A DNA stretch of 64,000 nt from positions 310,001 to 374,000 of the forward strand of contig NZ_CP070351.1 in assembly GCF_016919385.1 (NCBI RefSeq), given 5' to 3'. The first letter of the stretch is position 1; every line of letters begins with the position of its first letter. Shown here piece by piece: positions 1 to 8,218 of this stretch. This DNA is from Gordonia sp. PDNC005 (GTDB lineage Bacteria; Actinomycetota; Actinomycetes; Mycobacteriales; Mycobacteriaceae). Both the position numbers and the translations under genes were made by a program. Below the pieces are notes generated by a model. The model had not been told where the DNA came from and ran no database searches. It saw nothing but the letters and a program-made list of their open reading frames with translations.

Positions 1-1531
1 TCACGGGATCGGGATCGTCGTCGCCGGGGCGGCGCGACGCTGGCTGGTTCCGAGGCTGGGATTCTGGCCGCCGTCGACAATCGTGCAGACGAGGATCCGG
101 TTGGGGATTCACACGATCTGTGCGGTGGGCACCGTGCTCATGCTGGTCGCGGCGGTGCGGTGGCAGCGCCAGATCGCCGACTACATGGGCACCGTCCCGC
201 CCACCGTCCTCGGCTACTCCCGGACGATAGTGTTGAGCGCCGTCATCGGCCTGATGATCCTCGCGACGGCCCGTGGCCTTCGCGACGAGAGCAGGTGGGT
301 TGCCGGGCTGCTCATCAGGCGGTGGCGGTTTCCGCGGCGCGCGGCCGTTGCTGTCGGCGCGGTCGCCGTTGCGCTCGTGACGTACCTTCTTGTCGCCGGT
401 GTCGGGGTTCGAGTGGGATATGCCGCGTTGAACTGGGCGTTCAGCGCGCAGAACGACACCACTCGCGACGGGGCCGTGCAGCCGACACTGCCGGAGAAGT
501 CGGGGAGCCCGGCGTCGAGGGCGTCCTGGGAGTCGCTCGGATTCGAGGGCCGGAACTTCGTCTCAGGTGGAGTCCGCGCCGCCGAGTTGAGTCGACTGAC
601 GGGCCGCCCGGCGAAGGAGCCGATTCGCGTTTACGCAGGCCTGGAGACCGCTGGCGACACCGATGCGCGGATGCGGGTGATCGTCGACGAACTCGAACGC
701 ACCGGCGCGTTCGACAGGAAGACGCTCGTCGTCATTCCGACGACAGGCACGGGATGGGTCAATCCGACCGCTGCGCAGACGATGGAACTGGTTGCGGACG
801 GTGACTCGGCCCTCGTGGCCGCGCAGTATTCGTATCTGCCGAGTTGGTTGTCGTTCGTCGCCGACCGGCAGGCCGCCGCCGACGCCGGGCGAGCCTTGGT
901 GACCGCCGTGCACGATCGGTGGCTCACAAAACCCGCAGGCCACCGCCCGAAGTTGTTCGTCTACGGCGAGAGCTTGGGGACGCAGGCGGGTGAGGGAGCG
1001 TTCGACGGCCTCGCCGAGATCCGGGACACCGTCGACGGTGTGCTGTGGGTGGGTCCGCCGAACTCGAACCCTTTGTGGCGCAGTCTCACCGACAGGCGCG
1101 ATCCGGGGACGCCGGAGACGGAGCCGACGTACGCCGACGGCCTGGTGGTTCGGTTCGCGAACGACGCCGAAGGCATCACACGGAATGCACGAGAGTGGTT
1201 GGCGCCGCGGGTCCTGTATCTCCAGCATCCGTCCGACCCCGTTGTCTGGTGGTCCACTGACCTGCTGTTCTCCGAACCGGACTGGCTCGCCGAACGGACT
1301 GCCGGCAACGCCTCCGCCATGCGGTGGTACCCGATCGTCACGTTCTGGCAGGTCAGTGCCGACCTCGGAAACGCGGCAGGCGTGCCCGACGGTCACGGAC
1401 ACAACTACGGCACACAGATCCTCGACGGTTGGGTCGCGGTGACGAACCCAGACGGTTGGACTGCCGCCGACACCGAACGCATCCGCAACGCGCTCCACGA
1501 ACTCCGGGGGCATGACGGACCGGAGAAGTAG
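1..1531 (+). CDS. alpha/beta-hydrolase family membrane protein (5' truncated)
   Basis: The reading frame is open to the left edge, so the true start is outside the window. The visible part begins with hydrophobic segments (about residues 25-50, 60-80 and 100-125 of the visible protein) and continues into a soluble C-terminal domain. That domain carries the nucleophile elbow G-E-S-L-G followed by TQAGEGAF, as in the actinobacterial Abhydrolase_9/DUF2319 family of membrane-anchored serine hydrolases. A late GHGHNYG segment could supply the catalytic His. The substrate is unknown; the family is usually described as predicted membrane esterases. A GTG at 83 is in frame, but membrane-like sequence continues upstream of it. 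The family call is fairly secure and the function is not. Confidence 0.75.
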   Translation, partial: HGIGIVVAGAARRWLVPRLGFWPPSTIVQTRIRLGIHTICAVGTVLMLVAAVRWQRQIADYMGTVPPTVLGYSRTIVLSAVIGLMILATARGLRDESRWVAGLLIRRWRFPRRAAVAVGAVAVALVTYLLVAGVGVRVGYAALNWAFSAQNDTTRDGAVQPTLPEKSGSPASRASWESLGFEGRNFVSGGVRAAELSRLTGRPAKEPIRVYAGLETAGDTDARMRVIVDELERTGAFDRKTLVVIPTTGTGWVNPTAAQTMELVADGDSALVAAQYSYLPSWLSFVADRQAAADAGRALVTAVHDRWLTKPAGHRPKLFVYGESLGTQAGEGAFDGLAEIRDTVDGVLWVGPPNSNPLWRSLTDRRDPGTPETEPTYADGLVVRFANDAEGITRNAREWLAPRVLYLQHPSDPVVWWSTDLLFSEPDWLAERTAGNASAMRWYPIVTFWQVSADLGNAAGVPDGHGHNYGTQILDGWVAVTNPDGWTAADTERIRNALHELRGHDGPEK

Positions 1532-1660
1532 CGATCCCAAACGGTCCATGCCCCGTCGTACGACCGGATGAGGTCAGGGCGCTGAATGGGTAATCTCTGC
1601 TCGACTCGTCAGAGCCAGTTACGATTACGTCTCCATGATCCGAACCGAACAGGACCGACC

Positions 1661-2344
1661 ATGACTTATCCGCCTCAGAACCCCGGCGATCCGAACGCAC
1701 AGCCGGATCCGTTCGGCCAGACTCAGTTCGGGCAGACGCCGAACTTCGACAAGGGACAGCCTCAGACCCCGCCGCCCGCCTACGGTGCGCCCCAAGGCCA
1801 GCCGTCGTACGGGCAGCAGCCCCCGGTGTATGGTCAGCCGGTCGGCGGGTACGACCAGCAGCAGGGCGCCTTTCAGCCGCCGGCCGCGGCACCCCAGAAC
1901 CCGTACGGCGCGCCGAATCAGTTCGCGGGTCAACCGACCCAGGGCGATCCGGGAACTCTCGATCTCCCCTGGTACGGAATCGGTTTCGCCGATGCGGTGC
2001 GTCGTGTCTTCCAGAAGTACGCACGATTCGACGGCCGAGCCAGCCGTGGCGAGTACTGGTGGTGGGTGCTCGCGAACTTCCTGATCGTCCTTGTTCTGGA
2101 GATCCCGCTGTTCGCGGCCGGCGACAGCGCGATCGGCGTGGTTTTCGGACTGCTTGTGCTCGTCTACGTGCTTGCGGTGCTGGTGCCGTCGATCGCGGTC
2201 GGCGTGAGGCGACTCCACGACGCAGGGTACAGCGGCCTGATGTACCTCTTGGTCCTCATCCCATTCGTCGGTGGACTGGTCGTGCTCGTTCTCATGTGCA
2301 TGGACAGCAAGCCCGAGGGCGCTCGCTTCGACCAGCGACGCTGA
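1661..2344 (+). CDS. DUF805 family membrane protein with Pro/Gln-rich N-terminus
   Basis: The protein has 227 residues. The first ~105 are a low-complexity Pro/Gln/Gly/Tyr-rich cytoplasmic segment. A DUF805 domain follows, with its typical opening of an aromatic amphipathic helix, RASRGEYWWW, three to four transmembrane helices, and VRRLHDAGYSG between the helices. The function of the family is unknown. ATG 1661 is preferred over an in-frame upstream start at 1586 because an AGGA lies about 6 nt before it and the proline-rich segment of such proteins normally begins at MTYPP. The gene stands alone, followed by a strong hairpin. The Pro/Gln-rich head resembles those of the CD225 proteins about 2 kb downstream, but the membrane domain is different. 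Confidence 0.85.
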   Translation: MTYPPQNPGDPNAQPDPFGQTQFGQTPNFDKGQPQTPPPAYGAPQGQPSYGQQPPVYGQPVGGYDQQQGAFQPPAAAPQNPYGAPNQFAGQPTQGDPGTLDLPWYGIGFADAVRRVFQKYARFDGRASRGEYWWWVLANFLIVLVLEIPLFAAGDSAIGVVFGLLVLVYVLAVLVPSIAVGVRRLHDAGYSGLMYLLVLIPFVGGLVVLVLMCMDSKPEGARFDQRR

Positions 2345-2352
2345 TGCTCAGT

Positions 2353-2388
2353 CGAACCGCGCCGGGGGCTCCGCCCCGGCGCGGTTCG
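2353..2388 (+). terminator. GC-rich hairpin after the DUF805 gene
   Basis: A perfect 15-bp inverted repeat with a 6-nt loop lies just after the DUF805 stop codon. There is no long T-run, as is usual for intrinsic-like terminators in high-GC actinobacteria. Confidence 0.7.
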
Positions 2389-2430
2389 TCGTATTCAGGC
2401 CAAGTCGCCCGCCGATGGAGTGACGCGGCA

Positions 2431-2436
2431 TAGCGT
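2431..2436 (+). promoter_or_regulatory. -10 element TAGCGT, leaderless-type
   Basis: TAGCGT ends 6 nt before the ATG of the downstream dehydrogenase and no Shine-Dalgarno sequence is present. A transcript starting 7 nt after the hexamer would begin at the start codon. Confidence 0.5.
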
Positions 2437-2442
2437 TGGCTC

Positions 2443-3525
2443 ATGACATTGCGAGTTGTGGAATGGTCCACCGGAACCGTTGGCCGACATGCGATCACGG
2501 GGATCGACGCGCACCCCGACCTCGAATTGGTCGGTGTGTGGGTGTCGGATCCGGCGAAGGTGGGGAAGGACGCAGGGCGTCTCGCTGGACTCGGCAGGGA
2601 CCTCGGAATCGTCGCGACGAACGACAAAGACGCACTTCTTGCGCTGAAGCCGGACGCGATAGTTCACACGGCCATGACCGACGATCGGGTGGCTGAGGCG
2701 ATCGCCGACCTCACTTCTTTCGTCGAGGCCGGAATCAACGTCGTGTCGTCCGGGCCGGTGATACTCCAGTTCCCATACGGTGTGCTGCCCGAGTCGATGA
2801 TCGAGTCCGTCGAGAATGCTGCGCAGGCGGGCGGTGCGAGCATTCACGTCAACGGCATCGACCCGGGATTCGCGAACGATGTGCTTCCACTGTCGATGAC
2901 GAGCCTGTCGCAGGAGATCGACGAAGTTCGTTGCATGGAGATCGCCGACTACTCCACGTATTACCAACCTGTCGTCATGGCCGAGTTGTTCGGCTTCGGA
3001 AAGCCCCTCGACCACACCCCGATGCTCTTGATGCCGGGTGTCCTGTCATTGGCGTGGGGCAGCGTCGTCCGTCAGATCGCGGCGGGACTCGGTGTGACGC
3101 TCGACGAGCCGCTCGTCGAGCGGCACGAGAAGGTCGCGGCGTCGGTCGACGTCGACACAGTGTCGGTGCAGATTCCGGCGGGCACGATGGCCGCGCTGCA
3201 CTTCGAGGTGGTCGGGCAGGTCGACGGCGTCGATCGGATCGTGCTCGAGCATTACACCCGTACACACCGCGACCAATGTCCAGAGTGGCCGCGCCCGGCC
3301 GAAGGGGACGGCTGCTACCGGATCGTCATCTCCGGCGAACCGCATATGAGCGTCGAGATGACTCACCACGGCCGCGACGGCGACCACAACGTGTCCGGCA
3401 TGATTGTGACTGCGCAGCGGCTTGTGAACGCCGTGCCGGCTGTCGTCGCGGCTCGTCCGGGACTGGTCACGGCTTTGGATCTGCCGCTCGTGACGGGACG
3501 AGGGCTGGTCGCCGGATCCAAGTGA
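2443..3525 (+). CDS. DapB-like NAD(P)-dependent dehydrogenase
   Basis: This 360-residue protein has an N-terminal Rossmann fold. It starts RVVEWSTGTVGRHA, a GxGxxG-like dinucleotide loop with a variant GTVG, and continues LELVGVWVSDPAKVG, as in dihydrodipicolinate-reductase-N-like proteins of actinobacteria. That family includes 2,4-diaminopentanoate dehydrogenase and many paralogues of unknown substrate. It is not the lysine-pathway DapB, which is shorter (about 245-270 residues). The mid-region contains HVNGIDPGFANDVLP, probably part of the active-site face. The gene appears monocistronic. Oxidoreductase class is well supported; substrate cannot be told. Confidence 0.8.
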   Translation: MTLRVVEWSTGTVGRHAITGIDAHPDLELVGVWVSDPAKVGKDAGRLAGLGRDLGIVATNDKDALLALKPDAIVHTAMTDDRVAEAIADLTSFVEAGINVVSSGPVILQFPYGVLPESMIESVENAAQAGGASIHVNGIDPGFANDVLPLSMTSLSQEIDEVRCMEIADYSTYYQPVVMAELFGFGKPLDHTPMLLMPGVLSLAWGSVVRQIAAGLGVTLDEPLVERHEKVAASVDVDTVSVQIPAGTMAALHFEVVGQVDGVDRIVLEHYTRTHRDQCPEWPRPAEGDGCYRIVISGEPHMSVEMTHHGRDGDHNVSGMIVTAQRLVNAVPAVVAARPGLVTALDLPLVTGRGLVAGSK

Positions 3526-3557
3526 CACCAGGCGCGAAACGGCAGGGCGCAAATCTT

Positions 3558-3571
3558 TAGCTAACTAGCTA
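3558..3571. promoter_or_regulatory. AT-rich inverted repeat TAGCTA-AC-TAGCTA, candidate operator
   Basis: Two perfect TAGCTA arms, each itself palindromic, are separated by AC about 37 nt upstream of the CD225 operon start. In a GC-rich intergenic region this stands out as a regulator-binding site, or as an operator overlapping the -10 region. The regulator is unknown. Confidence 0.45.
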
Positions 3572-3607
3572 GAGTGTGAACATCAGAACTGAGGGGACAA
3601 TCGAACG

Positions 3608-4126
3608 GTGATGACCAATCCCGACGGCGTCGAGCCTGACAAACCAGATACGCCCTCTGGCGAGGGCTCGCCCGATTCGAGTGAGCCGAAGGTTCCCGAC
3701 CCGCAGTTCGGGCAGGGTCAGTTCGGCGCGCCGCAGCAGGGATACGCCCAGCAGGGATACGCCCAGCACGGGTACGTTCCGGGTCCAGGGCAGGGCTATG
3801 TCCAGCCGGGATTCGCACAGCCGGGTTACCCGGCGGGGCCTCCTCGTGTCGCGCAGCCCGATGACTATCTCGTGTGGGCGATTCTGTCGACGGTGCTCTG
3901 CTGCCTGCCGCTCGGGGTGGTCTCGATCGTCAAGTCGACGTCGGTCGGCAAGTTGTGGGCCATGGGCGACTACGCAGGCGCCCAACGAGCGTCTGACGAT
4001 GCGAAGAAGTTCGCGATTTGGAGCGCCGTCGCGAGTGCGGTGGTCTACGTCGCTGTGATCGTTGTGTACGTGGTGTTCTTCCTCGTCTTGTTTGAGACGG
4101 GAAGCAGCTCGGGCACTTCGATTTGA
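3608..4126 (+). CDS. CD225/dispanin-family membrane protein (first of operon)
   Basis: 172 residues. Residues 1-80 are Pro/Gly/Gln/Tyr-rich with repeated GYAQQ-like units. The C-terminal half is a two-helix CD225/dispanin domain: a first helix around DDYLVWAILSTVLCCLPLGVVSIV, a cytoplasmic loop with KSTSVGKLWAMGDYAGAQRASDDAKKFA, then a long second helix. The double cysteine in helix 1 and the small-residue-rich loop are typical of the family, whose eukaryotic members (IFITMs) affect membrane fusion; the bacterial role is unknown. The start is GTG 3608 or the adjacent ATG 3611, with GAGGGGA about 10 nt upstream. The gene abuts a DUF2752 gene and a second CD225 gene in the same direction, so it is probably an operon. 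Confidence 0.85.
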   Translation: MMTNPDGVEPDKPDTPSGEGSPDSSEPKVPDPQFGQGQFGAPQQGYAQQGYAQHGYVPGPGQGYVQPGFAQPGYPAGPPRVAQPDDYLVWAILSTVLCCLPLGVVSIVKSTSVGKLWAMGDYAGAQRASDDAKKFAIWSAVASAVVYVAVIVVYVVFFLVLFETGSSSGTSI

Positions 4127-4131
4127 GTCAG

Positions 4132-4587
4132 ATGCCGAACCAGCGGCGGCCGTCGACACTCGAACGTCGCATGTCGACGATCGCCAATCATCGTGTGCTT
4201 ACTCCCGTCCTCGGGGTGAGTGCGGCTATTGCGGTCTCGGTGCTGGTCTGGGTGGGCGACCCGACAACTCCGGGTGGCGTTCTGCCTCCCTGCCCGACGA
4301 ATTCCCTGCTGCACGTCAACTGTCCCGGATGCGGATCGACGAGAGCGCTCTACAGTCTGCTGCACGGTGACGTCCCGGCTGCCCTGCACTACAACGCGCT
4401 CGGAGTTGTCGCGATGATGTTGATCGTCGCGGCCTTCGTGATGCACGTCGTCGGCCTCTGGCGTGGCCGAAAACTGCGCAGCTGGCAGCATCTTCGATAC
4501 ACGCCCTGGATTGCGCTGGCGGCGACGGCCGTCTGGTTCGTCATCCGAAACCTTCCGTTTGCGCCCTTCTCCGACCTGAAAGTATGA
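4132..4587 (+). CDS. DUF2752 membrane protein
   Basis: About 151 residues. The diagnostic motif CPGCGSTRALYSLLHGD follows an extracytoplasmic cysteine (PPCPT) and precedes ALHYNALGV, as in the DUF2752 family of three-helix membrane proteins. Function is unknown, but these genes often neighbour CD225 or TM2-domain genes. An ATG lies 6 nt after the upstream stop, and a TTG at 4123 overlaps that stop, so translation is probably coupled to the preceding gene. The start is uncertain (TTG 4123, ATG 4132 or ATG 4171); the domain begins later in every case. Confidence 0.8.
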   Translation: MPNQRRPSTLERRMSTIANHRVLTPVLGVSAAIAVSVLVWVGDPTTPGGVLPPCPTNSLLHVNCPGCGSTRALYSLLHGDVPAALHYNALGVVAMMLIVAAFVMHVVGLWRGRKLRSWQHLRYTPWIALAATAVWFVIRNLPFAPFSDLKV

Positions 4588-4593
4588 ACGCCC

Positions 4594-5232
4594 ATGACTG
4601 AACCGAACGACCCGCTGGACAAAAACGCGGCGAAGCAACCGAACGACGACTGGACCGCATACGACGAGACCCAAGTCGGCAAGCTGTCGCTGGAGAAGAA
4701 CGAGTTGGCTGACCCCGAGGCGTACGCGCAGACCATGTTCAACGAGGTGCCGCCGGTGGCCCCGCCTTACACTCCGGCACCCGACCCGTTCGCTCAACCG
4801 GAGAGCGCTGTCCCGCCTCAGTACGGTCAGCCCCAGCCTCAGTACGCGGTTCCCCAACCCCAGTACACCCAACCCCAGTACACCCAGCCGCCGTTCGTGC
4901 AGCAGTATCAGCCGATGGGATTCGGTCAGCCGATGCCGCGTACAGCGCAGACGTCGGCGATTCTCGCGACGGTGTTCGGCGGTCTCCTGGTCGTCGGCTG
5001 CTACACGACACTCATCGGGCTCGCTCCGCTGATCTTCGGCATCATCGGGATCACCAAATCCAACTCGGTGACGAGCCTGTGGGGGATGGGTCAATACGAC
5101 GCCGCACGCCACGCCGCAGTCGAATCGGAGAAGTACGCGCGCTGGGCGTGGATCAGCATGGCCATCGGGTTCGCCGTTGTCGTCCTGATCATCGTCGTCA
5201 TCATCGCGATAGCGGCGGCGAACTCGAACTGA
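4594..5232 (+). CDS. CD225/dispanin-family membrane protein (third of operon)
   Basis: 212 residues. The N-terminal ~110 residues are charged, then Pro/Gln/Tyr-rich with QPQY-type repeats. The C-terminal CD225 domain has helix 1 (TSAILATVFGGLLVVGCYTTLIGLAP), the loop TKSNSVTSLWGMGQYDAARHAAVESEKYARWAW, and helix 2. The loop is clearly homologous to that of the first gene of the operon (SVGKLWAMGDYAGAQRA), so the two are diverged paralogues flanking DUF2752. It starts 6 nt after the DUF2752 stop. It is convergent with the next gene, with only 19 bp between stops. Confidence 0.85.
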   Translation: MTEPNDPLDKNAAKQPNDDWTAYDETQVGKLSLEKNELADPEAYAQTMFNEVPPVAPPYTPAPDPFAQPESAVPPQYGQPQPQYAVPQPQYTQPQYTQPPFVQQYQPMGFGQPMPRTAQTSAILATVFGGLLVVGCYTTLIGLAPLIFGIIGITKSNSVTSLWGMGQYDAARHAAVESEKYARWAWISMAIGFAVVVLIIVVIIAIAAANSN

Positions 5233-5251
5233 CCAGGTCAGGCGGCGTCGG

Positions 5252-5674
5252 TCAGTACTGGACGCCGCTGAGGTTGCGGGCGTACGCGACGCGGTTGTAG
5301 ACGTCCATGACGTTCGACGGGTCGAAGACCGGGACTGATGTCGTGTGCATGAAACCGCCGCTGGTCACCGTCACCTGCACAAAGCCAGTCGTCCGACGTT
5401 CCTTCGCGAGCAGGAAGAACAGGCTGAAAAGGCAGACCACGAACGCGCCGACGATTGCACAGACGATCGCCCACGTAGGGATCTCCTCCGACGTGTGCGA
5501 CATGTCGGTCACGTGCCAACTCGCACCGGCGATAGGCACGGTCCCGCTCGGCGTTACGACGTGTGTCTGGGTGCACGAGATGTCGCCGATGGCCACCAGT
5601 GGGGGAGCCGGCGGAGTCGGCTGCTGGAAGCCGTTGTTCTTCTCCCACGGATTCGGCGGGTACGGGCTGGTCAT
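5252..5674 (-). CDS. small membrane protein of unknown function
   Basis: 140 residues, not recognised. A Pro-rich head (MTSPYPPNPWEKNNGFQQP) is followed by a short hydrophilic region, one strong transmembrane helix at about residues 70-92, and a C-terminal tail rich in Thr/Val. The start is the ATG at the upper end; no good Shine-Dalgarno is visible. It reads in the same direction as the upstream GCS2-like ligase gene, 48 bp after that gene ends, so co-transcription is possible. Coding is supported by a clean membrane segment and typical third-position GC. Confidence 0.6.
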   Translation of the reverse strand: MTSPYPPNPWEKNNGFQQPTPPAPPLVAIGDISCTQTHVVTPSGTVPIAGASWHVTDMSHTSEEIPTWAIVCAIVGAFVVCLFSLFFLLAKERRTTGFVQVTVTSGGFMHTTSVPVFDPSNVMDVYNRVAYARNLSGVQY

Positions 5675-5722
5675 GGCGGATATCGTACGGCCTGCACGAC
5701 TCGGACCCGATGACTACCCGTT

Positions 5723-7231
5723 CTACAGCGGCCAGTTGTGCACAGGCTCGCCCTCGTGCATCAAGGTCTTGTAGTCGAGCAGCATGCCGTGGAGCGCCTG
5801 CTGGCGCGTCTCGCCGGCCTCCTCGCGAGCGAGGACGGCGCGACGCTGCCACACCGAACCGGTCTGTTTGGTGACGCAGCGACCTTCGATGACGCCGAGA
5901 TAGCGACGCTTCGCCTTCTCCGACACCCCGAAGGAGGTCAAGCCCTTCTCAGCGAGTGGCAGCAGGCGGCGCAGCGTCAACTCGTCGGGGCTCACCCACC
6001 CGATGTTGGGCCAGTACAACTGCGAGTCGAGGCCCCACTGGGCTCCGGCGGCGAGGTTCTCGCGGGCCGCGTCGAACGACATCTGCGACCACAGCGGGCG
6101 GTCCGACTCGACGAGGCCGCGCACCAGACCGTAATAGAACGCGGAGTTGGCCATGATGTCGACGACGGTCGGGCCCGCGGGCAGCACTCGGTTCTCGACA
6201 CGTAGATGCGCCTGCCCGTCGACGACGTCGTACACGGGCCGGTTCCACCGATACACCGTGCCGTTGTGCATCCGCAGTTCGTCGAGGTCGGGGATCCTGC
6301 CTGCGTCGAGTTCGTCGATCGGGTCGATGTCCGTCGACACGGGAAGCAACGCCGGGAAGTAGCGAGTGTTCTCCTCGAAGAGGTCGAAGATGGTGTTGAT
6401 CCATCGTTCGCCGAACCATACGCGCGGCCGGACGCCCTGGTTGCGGAGTTCGAGCGGCCGAGTGTCGGTGGCCTGCTCGAACACCGGGATACGGGTCTCA
6501 TGCCACAGCGCCTTGCCGGACAGGAACGGTGAATTGCCCGCCAGTGCCACCTGGATCCCCGCGATGGCCTGGGCGGCGTTCCAATGTGCGGCGAAGTCTT
6601 CCGGGGCCACCCGCAGGTGCAACTGTAGTGACGTGCACGCAGCTTCCGGCAGGATCGAGTCGGTTGTCGTCAGCAGTCGTTCGGCGTTGAACGGCTCCGA
6701 CAGTGGGACACCGGTGATGTCGAGTTCCAAATCCTCGCCGCGTGCGGCGAAGATCTGCTCGTTGAGCAGGCTGTAGCGGGGATTTGTCGAGATCCACTGC
6801 CCGGCGAAGTGCTCGTGCCGCAGTGTCGGCAGCATCCCGATCATCAGCAGGTGATTGCCCGTCGACGCCGCCCGTGCCTCGGCGCGGTTCAGCGACGTGC
6901 GCAACATCTGCTCCAGGCTCACCGTGTCGCCACCGACGAAGGGCCGAGGCGACACGTTGATCTCGACGTTGAACTGGCCGAGCTCAGTCTGGAAGTCGGG
7001 GTCGGCGATCGCCTCGAGAACCCGGGTGTTCGCCATCGACGGCTCGGCGTTCTCGTCGATCAGATTCAGCTCCACCTCCATTCCGAGCAGCGGCTCCGGA
7101 GGCCGACCGTGGTCGGTGAACAGTCCGTCGGCGAGCATCCGCGCGATCGCGTCCGTGCCCTTGGACACCTGCGACCGGAACCGCACCCGATCGGCACCGC
7201 TGAACTTCTGATGGTCAACTTCCGCACCCAT
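5723..7231 (-). CDS. glutamate-cysteine ligase-like (GCS2 family) protein
   Basis: 502 residues. Near residue 47 GMEVELNLID, and then ELGQFNVEINVSPRP, match the ATP/glutamate-binding strands of carboxylate-amine ligases of the GCS2 (YbdK-like) family. Further family blocks are LLMIGMLPTLR, SLQLHLRV, and HNGTVYRWNRPVYD followed by LRVENRVLPAGPT. The C-terminus of about 130 residues is helical. Genes of this type are often annotated as glutamate-cysteine ligase, but mycothiol-producing actinobacteria do not rely on glutathione, so the true substrate pair is uncertain. No clear Shine-Dalgarno precedes the ATG, which sits in a TGACGTCA palindrome. The gene is divergent from the PHP gene. Confidence 0.8.
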   Translation of the reverse strand: MGAEVDHQKFSGADRVRFRSQVSKGTDAIARMLADGLFTDHGRPPEPLLGMEVELNLIDENAEPSMANTRVLEAIADPDFQTELGQFNVEINVSPRPFVGGDTVSLEQMLRTSLNRAEARAASTGNHLLMIGMLPTLRHEHFAGQWISTNPRYSLLNEQIFAARGEDLELDITGVPLSEPFNAERLLTTTDSILPEAACTSLQLHLRVAPEDFAAHWNAAQAIAGIQVALAGNSPFLSGKALWHETRIPVFEQATDTRPLELRNQGVRPRVWFGERWINTIFDLFEENTRYFPALLPVSTDIDPIDELDAGRIPDLDELRMHNGTVYRWNRPVYDVVDGQAHLRVENRVLPAGPTVVDIMANSAFYYGLVRGLVESDRPLWSQMSFDAARENLAAGAQWGLDSQLYWPNIGWVSPDELTLRRLLPLAEKGLTSFGVSEKAKRRYLGVIEGRCVTKQTGSVWQRRAVLAREEAGETRQQALHGMLLDYKTLMHEGEPVHNWPL

Positions 7232-7276
7232 GACGTCATGGTGCCGGAAACGGCGACACCGACGCGGCCGTTCGCC

Positions 7277-7323
7277 CTAACCTGCCCTTCGGTGTCGCCT
7301 GCTGACACCGAACGACAGGTTAG
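7277..7323. promoter_or_regulatory. 20-bp imperfect inverted repeat in a divergent promoter region
   Basis: CTAACCTG-CC-CTTCGGTGTC and its complement (18 of 20 positions pair) are separated by 7 nt between the divergent GCS2-like and PHP genes. It lies just upstream of the PHP -10 hexamer, so it could be an operator or a hairpin in the other gene's leader. Confidence 0.45.
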
Positions 7324-7342
7324 TGCCGCCCGTGCTGTGGAA

Positions 7343-7348
7343 TAGCAT
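7343..7348 (+). promoter_or_regulatory. -10 element TAGCAT, leaderless-type
   Basis: TAGCAT is followed by exactly 7 nt and then the ATG of the PHP gene. The spacing is identical to several other genes in this window. Confidence 0.55.
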
Positions 7349-7355
7349 TCCAGGC

Positions 7356-8213
7356 ATGATGACCGCGGATCTGCATGTGCATACTCACTTCTCCGACGGC
7401 ACCGACACCCCGGAGGAGTTGTTCGCGGCGGCGAAGGCGGCGGGACTGACAACACTCGGGCTCACCGATCACGACACGTCCAAGGGGTGGGAGCCGGTCG
7501 CGGCCTCGGTGCCTGCGGGTATGCGAGTCCTGCCCGGTGCGGAGTTCTCCACGAAGCACCCGGCGGCCGACGGGTCGTTGGTGTCCGTCCACCTGCTCGG
7601 GTACCTGTTCGATCCGGCATCGCCCGCGATCGTCGCGGAATGGCAGCGGATGAAGGACGACCGCCGACTTCGTGGCGAGAGGATCGTCGAGAAGCTGATC
7701 GCCGCCGACTACCGGATCGACCTTGAGCGCGTTCGTGAGATCGCCGGGCCGAGCAACATCGGTCGACCGCACATCGCTCGTGCACTCGTCGAGGCGGGTG
7801 TGATCTCCACAGTCGGGGAGGCGTTCAGCGGATTGCTCGACGACGACGGGGACTTCTACGTCGCGCTGCGCTCCACAACGCTGGTCGAAGGCATCACGAT
7901 GGTCAGCGAGGCCGGGGGAGTCCCCGTCGTCGCGCACCCGCGCGCCCGCGCGGCGGCGGATGTGCTGACAGCGGAGGTGCTCGAAGAGCTCGCCGACAGG
8001 GGACTGCAGGGCATCGAGGTCCGCCACCCCGACCACAACGACGCCGCGCGCGCGGAACTCGGCGGAATCGCAACCGACCTGCGCCTGTTGCAGACCGGGT
8101 CGAGCGACTACCACGGCGGCAACAAGACACTTGTCATCGGACAGGAGCGCACGTCCGACGACGTCGTCGACACGATCATCGAACGCGGCGCCGTCGCGCC
8201 GTTCGTCGGCTGA
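7356..8213 (+). CDS. PHP-domain phosphoesterase
   Basis: 285 residues. The N-terminus ADLHVHTHFSDG carries the HxH metal-binding motif, followed by GLTDHDT, the second PHP motif. Later blocks are a glutamate in PGAEFS, GGVPVVAHPRA, and SSDYHG near the C-terminus. These complete the trinuclear metal site of the PHP superfamily, as in RNase AM/YciV and histidinol-phosphatase-like enzymes. The substrate is probably an oligonucleotide or nucleotide phosphate by family resemblance to YciV; this is inferred. ATG 7356 is chosen because the HxH motif normally lies within the first 10 residues and a -10 hexamer sits 7 nt upstream. An in-frame GTG at 7323 would overlap the promoter. The next gene starts 5 nt downstream. 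Confidence 0.85.
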   Translation: MMTADLHVHTHFSDGTDTPEELFAAAKAAGLTTLGLTDHDTSKGWEPVAASVPAGMRVLPGAEFSTKHPAADGSLVSVHLLGYLFDPASPAIVAEWQRMKDDRRLRGERIVEKLIAADYRIDLERVREIAGPSNIGRPHIARALVEAGVISTVGEAFSGLLDDDGDFYVALRSTTLVEGITMVSEAGGVPVVAHPRARAAADVLTAEVLEELADRGLQGIEVRHPDHNDAARAELGGIATDLRLLQTGSSDYHGGNKTLVIGQERTSDDVVDTIIERGAVAPFVG

Positions 8214-8218
8214 CGACC

